Assembly (NCBI GenBank): GCA_964650975.1
Contig: CAZYWA010000376.1
Span: 1 to 7,991 of the forward strand
Length of the DNA: 7,991 nt
Direction: 5' to 3'
Source of the DNA: CAZYWA01 sp964650975 [NCBI: uncultured bacterium]
GTDB lineage: Bacteria > JADJOY01
Shown in pieces: positions 1 to 6,384 of this stretch (the first letter of the stretch is position 1; the number at the start of each line of letters is the position of its first letter). The position numbers and the translations under genes are program-made. The notes beneath the pieces were generated by a model, which was given only the letters and a program-made list of their open reading frames with translations, was not told the DNA's origin and did not search any database.

Positions 1-1
1 C

Positions 2-442
2 GCCTACAAGATCGCGGCTCACGCCGGTGACGTGGCGCGCGGCATCCACGGCGCGCGCCACTGGGACGACGACCTGAGCCGCGCCCGCGCGGCCCTCAAC
101 TGGCCACGGCAGTTCGAGCTGGCGTTCGACGGCGAGACCGCTCGCAAGCTGCACGACGAGGACCTGCCGGTCGACACCGACTTCTGCGCGATGTGCGGTC
201 ACGACTGGTGCAGCATGCGGATCTCGAAGGAGATCACCGCCTTCGCCAGCGGCAAGGACGCGTCGTTCCAGCCCGCGCGCCGCTCGGCGCGCTCTCCCGA
301 AGCGGCGCGGGCGCGGTTGCTGCCCACCAGCAAGCACGACGACAAGGCCGCCTGCCACTCCGACCACGTCGCGGATCCGGACGCGGCCCGCGCCCTCCAG
401 CAAGCACTTGTGGACGGGAACGGGCAGCGCGCCGCGAGCTGA
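2..442 (+). CDS. thiC: Phosphomethylpyrimidine synthase ThiC, C-terminal part (5' truncated by window edge)
   Basis: ThiC is the non-canonical radical SAM enzyme that rearranges aminoimidazole ribotide into hydroxymethylpyrimidine phosphate for thiamine synthesis in the cytoplasm. The window holds the last 146 residues, read in frame from base 2. The opening AYKIAAHAGDVARG and the following stretch (LSRARAALNW...FELAFDG, then HDEDLP) match the conserved end of the ThiC barrel. The diagnostic C-x2-C-x4-C cluster motif is CAMCGHDWC at bases 185-211, followed by SMRIS. These three cysteines bind the [4Fe-4S] cluster. After the motif there is a tail of about 70 residues with one more Cys (in AACHSDH); many ThiC proteins end much sooner. 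The gene ends 19 bases before the stop of the convergent PLP gene, and no hairpin with a T-run separates them. Family assignment is firm; the role of the tail is unknown. Confidence 0.95.
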   Translation, partial: AYKIAAHAGDVARGIHGARHWDDDLSRARAALNWPRQFELAFDGETARKLHDEDLPVDTDFCAMCGHDWCSMRISKEITAFASGKDASFQPARRSARSPEAARARLLPTSKHDDKAACHSDHVADPDAARALQQALVDGNGQRAAS

Positions 443-461
443 GCGACTTACCGGCCGCGCC

Positions 462-1769
462 TCAAGCCGCGGCCTTCGCCGCCGGAGCCTCGCGCGGGAG
501 CGCCACCCCTGCGAGCGCCATGCGCAGCGCGTCCGCGATCTTGCGCATGTCGCGAGCGCCGAGCGGCGGGTGCACCGGCAGATAGAGCTTGCGCGCCATC
601 AGGTCCTCGGCATTCGGAGCCGAGCACGCGAGGTCTTGATAAGGCTTCAGGTTCGACAGGCACTCCACGTAGCCCGGGTAGAGATCGACTCCGGCGCGCA
701 GACACTCCGAGATCACCCGCTCGCGCTCCCCGGGCGGCACCCGCACCACGTAGTTGAGGAAGATGTCCCACTGATCCTTGTCGAGAGGCGCGGGCGGCTC
801 GACCGGCAGACCTTGCAAGAGCTCGGTCAGGTAGCGAGCGTTCTCGCGCCGCGCGGCGTTGTCGGCCACCAGCTGCTCGAGCTGCGGAAGGGCCACCGCC
901 GCCTGGAAGTTGGCGAACGCTTCGAAGAGCTCGCGGGGACGCCCGGGCGGGTAGCGCTGCTCGTCGTCGAGCTTCACCAGCAGCTTCTGCAGCACATCGA
1001 GGCGCAACCGGTCGAGCCAGTAAATCGGCCAGTACGGGCCCCACGAGAAGACCATCGGATGTGTAAGGAAGCTCGTGGCCATGGCGGTCACGAAGCGCTT
1101 CAGCAGCGTCCCGGTCGAAGGCGGCTCGGGGCGCAGCGCGGCCAGCTCGGCGGCCAAGCGCTCGGCCAGCGCGTCGTCGTCGCACATCACCGCGCCGCCG
1201 TCGAGCGCGTTCAGGTTCTTGTAGAGCGAGAAGCTGAAGAGGCTGACGTCCCCCAGCGAACCGATGCGCCGATCGCGCCAGAAGCCGCCGATCCCGTCCG
1301 CAGCGTCCTCGATCACCTTGAGACCGTGCTTGGCCGCGATCGCGAGCGTCGCCTCGACGTCCGCGGGCCGGCCGTGCATGTGGGTCATGAGCACGAACCG
1401 GGTGCGCGGTCCGATCCGGGCCTCCATCGCTCGCGGATCCATGTTGAACGTGTCGCGCTCCACGTCCACGAGCACGGGGCGAAAGCCGGGGATGAGCATG
1501 CTCCACAGGATCACCCGGCACGTGTAGGCGGGCATCAGGACCTCGTCGCCCGGCTGTCCTCCGAGGGCGCGAAGCGAAACCAGGATCGACTGGCGGCCCG
1601 ACGCGGTGAGCAGCGCGTGCTTCCGGCCAGCCAGCGGCGCGATGCGGGATCGGAAGAGCTCCGACTCGGGCCCGTGCCGGAGCCGGCCCGCCGCCAGAGC
1701 CTTGAAGCCCGCCCACCACGCGGACGGCGGGAAATAAACCTTCGCTCGGGGAATCTTCAGGTTGGACAT
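462..1769 (-). CDS. DegT/DnrJ/EryC1/StrS family PLP-dependent aminotransferase with enlarged insert
   Basis: Predicted cytoplasmic PLP enzyme of the sugar aminotransferase superfamily (fold type I), 435 aa; typical members have about 360-400. Visible motifs in order: GRQSI near 58-62 (PLP phosphate region), PAYTC at 80-84, FNMDP near 108-112, EDAADGIGG at 154-162 with D155 placed to contact the pyridine nitrogen, GDVSLFSFSLYKNL with K184 as the likely Schiff-base lysine, and then DGG. The C-terminal half has FANFQAAVALPQLEQL (285-300), matching the family's lower-domain helix, and LYLPVHPPLG near the end. Between the post-lysine GG (192) and this helix lie about 90 residues, including an aromatic/hydrophobic stretch around 226-255 (SWGPYWPIYWLDRL), longer than usual. 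Family substrates are keto sugars and related ketones; the substrate here cannot be told. It is the last gene of the minus-strand block, 40 bases after a radical SAM gene. The ATG at 1769 lacks a strong Shine-Dalgarno (a GAGGG lies about 13 bases upstream). Confidence 0.9.
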   Translation of the reverse strand: MSNLKIPRAKVYFPPSAWWAGFKALAAGRLRHGPESELFRSRIAPLAGRKHALLTASGRQSILVSLRALGGQPGDEVLMPAYTCRVILWSMLIPGFRPVLVDVERDTFNMDPRAMEARIGPRTRFVLMTHMHGRPADVEATLAIAAKHGLKVIEDAADGIGGFWRDRRIGSLGDVSLFSFSLYKNLNALDGGAVMCDDDALAERLAAELAALRPEPPSTGTLLKRFVTAMATSFLTHPMVFSWGPYWPIYWLDRLRLDVLQKLLVKLDDEQRYPPGRPRELFEAFANFQAAVALPQLEQLVADNAARRENARYLTELLQGLPVEPPAPLDKDQWDIFLNYVVRVPPGERERVISECLRAGVDLYPGYVECLSNLKPYQDLACSAPNAEDLMARKLYLPVHPPLGARDMRKIADALRMALAGVALPREAPAAKAAA

Positions 1770-1809
1770 GTGGAGATTTCAGCCCTCGAACGCCTGCTCG
1801 GGGCTCGGA

Positions 1810-2829
1810 TCAGAGTGACTGAAGGGCGCGGAGGTCGCCGAGCGACCAGTCCGACGCGGGTGTCTCGAAGAACCGCTCGACCAGATCGTAATCCTTGCGA
1901 CAGCAACCCTTGCAGCGCTTGGTTTCCTCGAAGCTGCGGGTGCGCGCGTGCGCCAGCACCGAAGGGAGCCCTTCGCGCACCGCGCTGCCGATCGGCAGGT
2001 GGAACTCGCAACAGGCCGAGACCACCCCGTTCGGCAGCAATGCCAGATGTCCGAGGGTCGGCACGCCGCAGAAGTCGTGGTTGTCGGCGCGCGAGAAGTA
2101 GGTGCGCAGCTTGTCGAGGTAGCGGCGGTCGGTGACGAAGAACTTCGACCAGTTGGTGGCGAGATGATCGAGCTCCGCCATGAGCGACGGGACCGCGGCC
2201 GCCTGCGGCTTGAGCTGGGGAATCACGTTCGACTGGAAGTTCACGCGGTCGACGCCGAGCGCCTTCATGTCGAGCGCGAAGCGCTCCAGATCGACGTGAT
2301 TCTTCTGGCCGATCACGCAGCTCACGTACACCCGCGCCTGGCGGCGCTCGCTCAGAAAGGTCCTGATCCCGGCGACGGCCCGCTGGTAGTTCCCCTCGCC
2401 GCGGATCCGGTCGTGCTCCTCTTCGATGCCGTCGATCGAGAAGATCACGCCCCGCGCCTGCCCATCGATGGTGCGTGCAAGCTGCGGGTCCATCACCAGC
2501 CCGCTCGTGACCAGGATCGTGTAGAGGCCTCGGCGGCGCGCCTCTCGAAGCACCGCGGGCAGATCGGGCGACACGCACGGCTCGCCACCGGCGATGAACA
2601 GGAACGGCACGCCGATCTGCTCCAGATCGGCGAGCACCCGCATCTTCTGGTCGAGCGGCAAGTCCTCGGCCGGCGTGGGATGACGCGAGAAGAACACGCA
2701 GCCCGCGCAGCGAATCGGGCATTCGCGCGTCAGGAACCACGACACGAAGATCGGCCCGCGCTCGCCTCGCCGAAACTCTCGATACCGACGAAAGAGCCTC
2801 ACGTACGTCGTGAGGGGCAACAGCTTCAT
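1810..2829 (-). CDS. Radical SAM protein with Cys-rich C-terminus (SPASM-like)
   Basis: A 339-aa canonical radical SAM enzyme; such proteins reductively cleave S-adenosylmethionine at a [4Fe-4S] cluster to start radical chemistry. The cluster motif C-x3-C-x2-C is CPIRCAGC (C37, C41, C44). Further radical SAM landmarks are FIAGGEP (79-84), a strand ending TSG (108-110), and FSIDGIEEEHDRIRG (130-144). The C-terminal part has C254 (FCGVPTLG), C273-C274 (NGVVSACCEFH) and C306, C309, C310 (CKGCCRKD), a spacing reminiscent of SPASM/twitch auxiliary Fe-S domains, so one extra cluster or more is likely. The N-terminus (LTTYVRLFRRYREFRR) is basic and amphipathic and may touch a membrane or a nucleic acid. 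The ATG at 2829 overlaps the upstream gene's TGA as ATGA, which fixes the start and suggests translational coupling. An open frame continues upstream in this phase but is antisense-free read-through over the neighbouring gene and is not part of the protein. Substrate unknown. Confidence 0.9.
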   Translation of the reverse strand: MKLLPLTTYVRLFRRYREFRRGERGPIFVSWFLTRECPIRCAGCVFFSRHPTPAEDLPLDQKMRVLADLEQIGVPFLFIAGGEPCVSPDLPAVLREARRRGLYTILVTSGLVMDPQLARTIDGQARGVIFSIDGIEEEHDRIRGEGNYQRAVAGIRTFLSERRQARVYVSCVIGQKNHVDLERFALDMKALGVDRVNFQSNVIPQLKPQAAAVPSLMAELDHLATNWSKFFVTDRRYLDKLRTYFSRADNHDFCGVPTLGHLALLPNGVVSACCEFHLPIGSAVREGLPSVLAHARTRSFEETKRCKGCCRKDYDLVERFFETPASDWSLGDLRALQSL

Positions 2830-3929
2830 GAGCTGGCCGACGGTGTGCTCTCGCCGTAGACCACGGAGGCCGGTGCTGGAAGGACGCCGTGCTCTTCGTA
2901 GTACTTGTTGATCTTGGTCATGTACTTGTCGTGGAACTCGGTGTCGCGCGCAGCCAGGCACACGGGGCCGAGCTCGTTGTACTGGCGGATCTTCTTCATG
3001 TCCGTCCAGATGTCGCCGAGCGGGCGCTCGCGCAGATTGCCGAAGCTCGACTGGATCACCGCGCAAGGGATCACGTCGCCGTAGGTGCTGATCGAGATCT
3101 TCTCGATCCCGGCTCCGCAGCCCTCCTTGAGCCAGTTCGATTGTCCGTCCCAGCGAACGTGGGGCTTGCGCAGGAGACCCTGGATCCACTGGAAGCTGTC
3201 CGGTCTCAGCACCTCGGGCTCGAACCGCGCCTGACGGCCCACCGCGGCCGGGAAGCACAGGTTGAGGAGCAGGCGCTCCTCCGAGGCGAACTCCTGCAGG
3301 CGATCGATCGTTCCGTCGTCGATCTTCTCCTGGGTGACGATGCTGTTCATCATCACCATGATTCCCAGGGCTCGCGCGTTCTGGATCCCTTCCAGGGCCT
3401 TCTCGTGCGCGCCCTTGTAGCGGCGCGAGCGGTCGTGGACGTCCGCGTTGTCGCTGTCGACGCTGACGCCCATGGCGTAGAGACGCACGCGCTTGAGCTC
3501 CTTCGCGACTTCCGGGCTCAGGCGGATCGCGTTGGTCATCATCGTGGTGAGGCCGCGATGCGGCTTCACGTGATCCAGGTACTCGAAGATGTTGGGCTCG
3601 ACCAGCGGCTCGCCGCCCGCGAAGTTGAGCACGATCGCGCCCAGGTCCAGGCACTGATCGAGCACGTTCTTCATCTCGCGGACGCTCAAGCGCTCGCGGC
3701 CCGGATCCTTCTCGTAGTCCGAGTAGCAGTGCTCGCAGAGGCACTGGCAATCGAACGTGACCGAGACGTCCACGCTGCGCAGCACGTCGCGCTTGAGCGC
3801 CACCAGCTTGAAGTAGTTGAGCGCCAGCTTCGGAACCAGCTGGGGGAAGCGAATCAGGTGAGGGCCATGAACCATCAGCCCGGGATTGAAGTCGAGAATC
3901 GGACTCAGCAGCTCGCGGATTTGGGGCAT
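2826..3929 (-). CDS. Radical SAM protein with reduced SPASM/twitch-like C-terminal domain
   Basis: A 367-aa radical SAM enzyme from the chosen start. After an N-terminal region of about 50 residues with hydrophobic and basic segments comes VDVSVTFDCQCLCEHCYSD: C61, C65 and C68 form C-x3-C-x2-C, with an additional C63 inside the motif. FAGGEP (103-108), a TNA turn near 132-134 and VSVDSDN (155-161) are typical core elements. The C-terminal part carries CGAGIEKISISTYGDVIPC (C271, C289), then FGNLRERPLGDIW, the classic SPASM/twitch pattern, and one later Cys (C324). The usual closing C-x2-C...C set is missing, so a twitch-type single auxiliary cluster fits better than full SPASM. A GTG at 3980 would add 17 basic, low-complexity residues; I prefer the ATG at 3929 because a promoter-like element at 3997-4026 would leave a leader of about 60 bases. 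A weak AAGG lies close to this ATG. Overlaps the next gene by 4 bases. Reaction unknown; SPASM relatives act on peptides, sugars and other metabolites. Confidence 0.9.
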   Translation of the reverse strand: MPQIRELLSPILDFNPGLMVHGPHLIRFPQLVPKLALNYFKLVALKRDVLRSVDVSVTFDCQCLCEHCYSDYEKDPGRERLSVREMKNVLDQCLDLGAIVLNFAGGEPLVEPNIFEYLDHVKPHRGLTTMMTNAIRLSPEVAKELKRVRLYAMGVSVDSDNADVHDRSRRYKGAHEKALEGIQNARALGIMVMMNSIVTQEKIDDGTIDRLQEFASEERLLLNLCFPAAVGRQARFEPEVLRPDSFQWIQGLLRKPHVRWDGQSNWLKEGCGAGIEKISISTYGDVIPCAVIQSSFGNLRERPLGDIWTDMKKIRQYNELGPVCLAARDTEFHDKYMTKINKYYEEHGVLPAPASVVYGESTPSASS

Positions 3930-3996
3930 GAGCCTTGTGCCTGTCGGCCGCCGGTTTCGGCGCGATGCGAGCGGCTTCACTGGGGAGGTGCTGGCG

Positions 3997-4026
3997 ACTC
4001 TATCTCCCCGTCCTGAAACCGGTCAA
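3997..4026 (-). promoter_or_regulatory. Putative sigma70-type promoter for the radical SAM/aminotransferase operon
   Basis: Read on the minus strand, TTGACC (4026-4021) is followed after 18 bases by TAGAGT (4002-3997), matching the -35 consensus at 5 of 6 positions and the -10 at 4 of 6. It sits in the 114-base gap between the cysteine-cluster gene and the first radical SAM gene and would give a leader of about 60 bases to the ATG at 3929. The -35 block extends to TTTGACCGG, identical to that of the divergent gene's promoter candidate. Assigned by eye only. Confidence 0.4.
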
Positions 4027-4043
4027 ACGCCACATCGCCCCCT

Positions 4044-4514
4044 TCAAGCCGGGGATCCTCGAGGCTCGAGATCCTCGGGAGGCTCTTCGGGGATCCCGGC
4101 ATCCGAGAGCGCCCGGAGCAGCTCGGCGAGCTCCGCCCGCGAGATCGGTGAGCCTTGCCCCATGCCGGGACACCCTCGCGCCGCGCTACGCCACGCGCGC
4201 TGGCTTCGCACCAGCTCCGGCCAAAACGGCCAGGCCCGACACTGCAGGGGCTTGGCGTCGTGAATCGAGCAGCCGTGACCGTCGAAGAACCGGCAGCCGC
4301 CGTGATCGACGTCGAGCACGAACTGTCCCGCCTCGAGCCGCAGGTAGCGGCGCACGAACTCGCCGCGGGGCACCGCGAGCAAGCGCGCCGCGGCGTCCAC
4401 GTCGTCGCGACTGAAGTACACGTAGCCGGGGCGGCGGCAGCAGTTTCCGGAACGCTGGCACTCGAACCTGAGCTCGGCACCCTCGAACACGGCGAGCTCG
4501 TCCCGATGTGGCAT
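4044..4514 (-). CDS. YkgJ-type cysteine cluster protein (putative zinc/iron-chelating, CxxCxxCC family)
   Basis: A 156-aa soluble protein of the family annotated as putative zinc- or iron-chelating (YkgJ/UPF0153, PF03692). The pattern is visible directly: FECQRSGNCCRRPG (C19, C25, C26), GGCRFFDGHGCSIHDAKPLQCRAWPF (C74, C82, C92) and GCPGMG (C115). The YVYFSRDDVDAAARLLAV segment between the first two clusters is also typical of the family. No signal peptide or membrane segment is seen. The ATG at 4514 is chosen; a TTG at 4559 would add 15 residues without clear ribosome-binding support. It lies upstream of the radical SAM operon on the same strand with a 114-base gap that may hold that operon's own promoter, so it may be transcribed separately or read through. 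The biochemical role of the family is not established; metal handling for the neighbouring Fe-S enzymes is only an inference. Confidence 0.85.
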   Translation of the reverse strand: MPHRDELAVFEGAELRFECQRSGNCCRRPGYVYFSRDDVDAAARLLAVPRGEFVRRYLRLEAGQFVLDVDHGGCRFFDGHGCSIHDAKPLQCRAWPFWPELVRSQRAWRSAARGCPGMGQGSPISRAELAELLRALSDAGIPEEPPEDLEPRGSPA

Positions 4515-4554
4515 TCGCGTCCCCGGCTCCGAGGCTACCCGATGGCCCCACCCG

Positions 4555-4567
4555 GCCAAACCTTGGC
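4555..4567. repeat. Short perfect inverted repeat in the divergent intergenic region (possible operator)
   Basis: GCCAA-ACC-TTGGC is a 5-3-5 perfect inverted repeat located 15 bases upstream of the -35 candidate of the plus-strand radical SAM gene and about 40 bases upstream of the cysteine-cluster gene's ATG. A regulator could bind here, but a palindrome this short can occur by chance in G+C-rich DNA. Confidence 0.25.
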
Positions 4568-4582
4568 GCCCGTGACGTCCTT

Positions 4583-4612
4583 TTGACCGGCTCCCGAGCG
4601 CATGGCTATTCT
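4583..4612 (+). promoter_or_regulatory. Putative sigma70-type promoter for the B12-type radical SAM gene
   Basis: TTGACC (4583-4588) and TATTCT (4607-4612) are separated by 18 bases, matching the -35 consensus at 5 of 6 and the -10 at 4 of 6 positions. The small A/T-richer patch stands out in G+C-rich DNA. Transcription would begin near 4619, giving a leader of about 45 bases to the ATG at 4664. The -35 region TTTGACCGG is identical to the one on the minus strand at 4027-4019. Confidence 0.5.
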
Positions 4613-4663
4613 GCGCCTGCCCTCCCCGCGCAGCGGCACCAGCGTCCGGCCCCGGTTCGACAA

Positions 4664-6241
4664 ATGAGCAAGCCGTCCATCCGCGGCAAAGCCGCGCTCC
4701 GCGTCCTCTTCCTGCGTCCGCCGCGGCACTACTGGCCGATCATCAACGAGGACGACAATTTCCTGTTGCCGCTCGCTTATCCGACGCTCGCGGCGTACCT
4801 GCGCGCGCGCATGGAAAACGTCGAGGTCGAGATCCTCGACTGCTGCGCGCAACGGGTCGGCTGGAAGAGCCTGGGGCCGCTCCTCGAATCGAGGCGGCCC
4901 GACGTGGTCGCGATCGGCGAGAAGGTGGTCTACGCGCACGAGGCGATGCGCGCCTTCAAGCTCGCGCGCCAGGTGCTGCCCGAGGTCGTGACGGTGGGCG
5001 GCGGGCACATCTTCTCCGCCCTGCCGGAGTGGAGCTTTCGCGAGTGCGCCGAGCTCGACTGGATCGTGCGCTTCGAAGGCGAGGAGGGCCTCCGCGAGCT
5101 GCTCGAGACTCTGCGGAACGGCGGCGATCCGGCGCAAGTCGCCGGGATCGCGTATCGCTCCGGCCACTCGGTGGTGAGCACCAAGCCGCGCAACCCGATC
5201 GCGGACCTCGACTCGCTGCCGATCCCCGCCTACGACCTGGCGAAGCTCGATCTCTACTCGCCGTTCGGCAAGCTCTGGCCCCGCGCCGTCACGATCCAGC
5301 GCGGCCGCGGCTGCATCGACGAGTGCTCGTTCTGCTCGTGGTGGGTGCAGGAGGGGAAGCACACCGAGGTCGACGGGCAGCTGGTCCACTCCAAGTTCTA
5401 TCGCTCGAAGAGCGTCGACCGGGTGGTCCAGGAGGTCGAGCTTCTCTACGAGAAGTACGGCGCGCGTTACCTCTTCTGGGTCGACGCCACCTGGAACCTC
5501 GACGACCGCTGGCTCGACGCCTTCTGCTCCGAGATCATCCGCCGCAAGTATCAGCTCGGCTGGTGGGCTTTCTTCCGCACCGACCGCGTCATCGAGCAAG
5601 ACCGCAAGGGAGTGCTGGAGAAGATGGTGCGCGCCGGCCTGCGGCACGTGCTCGTCGGAGTCGAGCGAGCCGAGACCGCGGACGTCCGGAGCCTCGAGAA
5701 GACCGGTTACGGCTACGAGAAGACCCGCGAGGCGTTCCTGCTGCTGGAGCGCAAATACCCGGAAGTGTTCCGGCAAGGCACGTTCCTGACCGGACTCCGC
5801 ACCGACGACGAGCAGTCCATCAAGGGCCTGCTCACGTACGCCCACGACTGCCACCTCGACTTCGCAGCGTTCCATCCGCTGACGCCGTTCCCCGGGACAC
5901 CGCTCTGGGACCAGGCCCAGCGCGAGGGCTGGATCGAGGAGAACGACTTCGCGAAGTACGACATGTTCTACCCGACGATGTCCACGCTCCATCTCACCAG
6001 GGATCAGATCGCCCGCGTGACGACCTGGTGCCAGAAGAACTTCGTCCAGAAGCAGAAACTGCGATATCTGCGCGGGCTCTTCAGCCGCTATCCGGTGCGA
6101 CGGCGGCTTCACTGGTGGTTCTTGCTCTCGATCGGACGGATCCTGTTTCGGGACCTCTGGCAAAGCATTCGCGGCCGCCGGCAGTTCGGAGGCTTTGCTG
6201 CCGTGAACTCGCTCTGGAAACCCACCTGGTACGAGGCCTGA
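4664..6241 (+). CDS. B12-binding-domain radical SAM protein (class B methyltransferase-like)
   Basis: A 525-aa protein with the two-domain layout of cobalamin-dependent radical SAM enzymes (the group containing BchE- and hopanoid-methylase-like proteins). Residues about 12-150 look like the Rossmann-type cobalamin-binding domain: RVLFLRPPRHYW, PLAYPTLAAYLRAR, VEVEILDCCAQ, RRPDVVAIGEK, VTVGGGHIFSALPEW and RFEGEEGLRELLETL; no DxHxxG is seen, as is usual for this group. A linker DLDSLPIPAYDL (181-192) leads to the radical SAM core with GRGCIDECSFCSWW (C217, C221, C224). Later FRTDRVIE, GVERAE, LEKTGYGYEKTREAF and HPLTPFPGTPLWD are typical core landmarks. The last 90 residues form an arginine- and tryptophan-rich tail (KLRYLRGLFSRYPVRRRLHWWF) that could associate with a membrane surface. 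Start: the ATG at 4664 follows a promoter-like element; there is no strong Shine-Dalgarno. The family methylates or rearranges unactivated carbon; the substrate is not evident. Divergent from the other radical SAM genes. Confidence 0.93.
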   Translation: MSKPSIRGKAALRVLFLRPPRHYWPIINEDDNFLLPLAYPTLAAYLRARMENVEVEILDCCAQRVGWKSLGPLLESRRPDVVAIGEKVVYAHEAMRAFKLARQVLPEVVTVGGGHIFSALPEWSFRECAELDWIVRFEGEEGLRELLETLRNGGDPAQVAGIAYRSGHSVVSTKPRNPIADLDSLPIPAYDLAKLDLYSPFGKLWPRAVTIQRGRGCIDECSFCSWWVQEGKHTEVDGQLVHSKFYRSKSVDRVVQEVELLYEKYGARYLFWVDATWNLDDRWLDAFCSEIIRRKYQLGWWAFFRTDRVIEQDRKGVLEKMVRAGLRHVLVGVERAETADVRSLEKTGYGYEKTREAFLLLERKYPEVFRQGTFLTGLRTDDEQSIKGLLTYAHDCHLDFAAFHPLTPFPGTPLWDQAQREGWIEENDFAKYDMFYPTMSTLHLTRDQIARVTTWCQKNFVQKQKLRYLRGLFSRYPVRRRLHWWFLLSIGRILFRDLWQSIRGRRQFGGFAAVNSLWKPTWYEA

Positions 6242-6309
6242 TCCGGGTCGCTCGGCCGCGCTCGCCCGGGGGCTCGCTTGCCGCGCGGGTTGGCGCGTGG
6301 AAAGCTTCG

Positions 6310-6334
6310 GGATCGTTGGAATTTCCTCCGATCC
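6310..6334 (+). other. Imperfect stem-loop in the gap before rhlB
   Basis: GGATCG (6310-6315) pairs with CGATCC (6329-6334); inside, GGA (6318-6320) can pair with TCC (6324-6326) across a 2x2 internal loop. No T-run follows, so it is not a convincing intrinsic terminator. It could be a leader structure of rhlB, or chance. The rest of the 154-base gap (6242-6395) shows nothing clear: a weak CCGGG/CCCGG pairing near 6243-6270 and no recognisable promoter. Confidence 0.2.
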
Positions 6335-6384
6335 AACCGCCCGTCCCCCTGCCCTTCACCGCGCCGTGCCGCTGGCGCGGCACC

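Noticed and set aside
443-461. Bidirectional terminator between the convergent thiC and aminotransferase genes.
   Set aside because: Only 19 bases with no stable hairpin followed by a T-run on either strand.
408-2135. Long plus-strand open frame opposite the aminotransferase and the second radical SAM gene.
   Set aside because: Its translation is Arg/Gly/His-rich with no family resemblance. It mirrors genes with clear motifs on the other strand, as expected from codon bias in G+C-rich DNA.
3930-3980. N-terminal extension of the first radical SAM protein from GTG at 3980.
   Set aside because: The added residues are basic and low-complexity, the upstream sequence (CACCTCCCCA) is not a ribosome binding site, and it would leave almost no leader from the promoter candidate.
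2889-4016. Plus-strand open frame opposite the first radical SAM gene.
   Set aside because: Antisense shadow without motifs. The minus-strand frame has the CxxxCxxC and SPASM-like signatures.
4053-4074. Hairpin formed by GGATCCTCGAG and CTCGAGATCC near the end of the YkgJ gene, considered as a terminator.
   Set aside because: It lies inside the coding sequence, has a bulge, and no T-run follows on the minus strand. Two copies of CTCGAG there are probably codon coincidence.
4535-6163. Long minus-strand open frame opposite the B12-type radical SAM gene.
   Set aside because: Low-complexity, Val/Glu/Leu/Arg-rich antisense shadow with no recognisable motif; the plus strand has full domain evidence.
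462-6241. Hopanoid (hpn) gene cluster, considered because it combines HpnH-like radical SAM, B12 radical SAM and aminotransferase types.
   Set aside because: None of the proteins could be matched to a specific Hpn member by recognisable motif, and no squalene-hopene cyclase or other hpn gene is present in the window.
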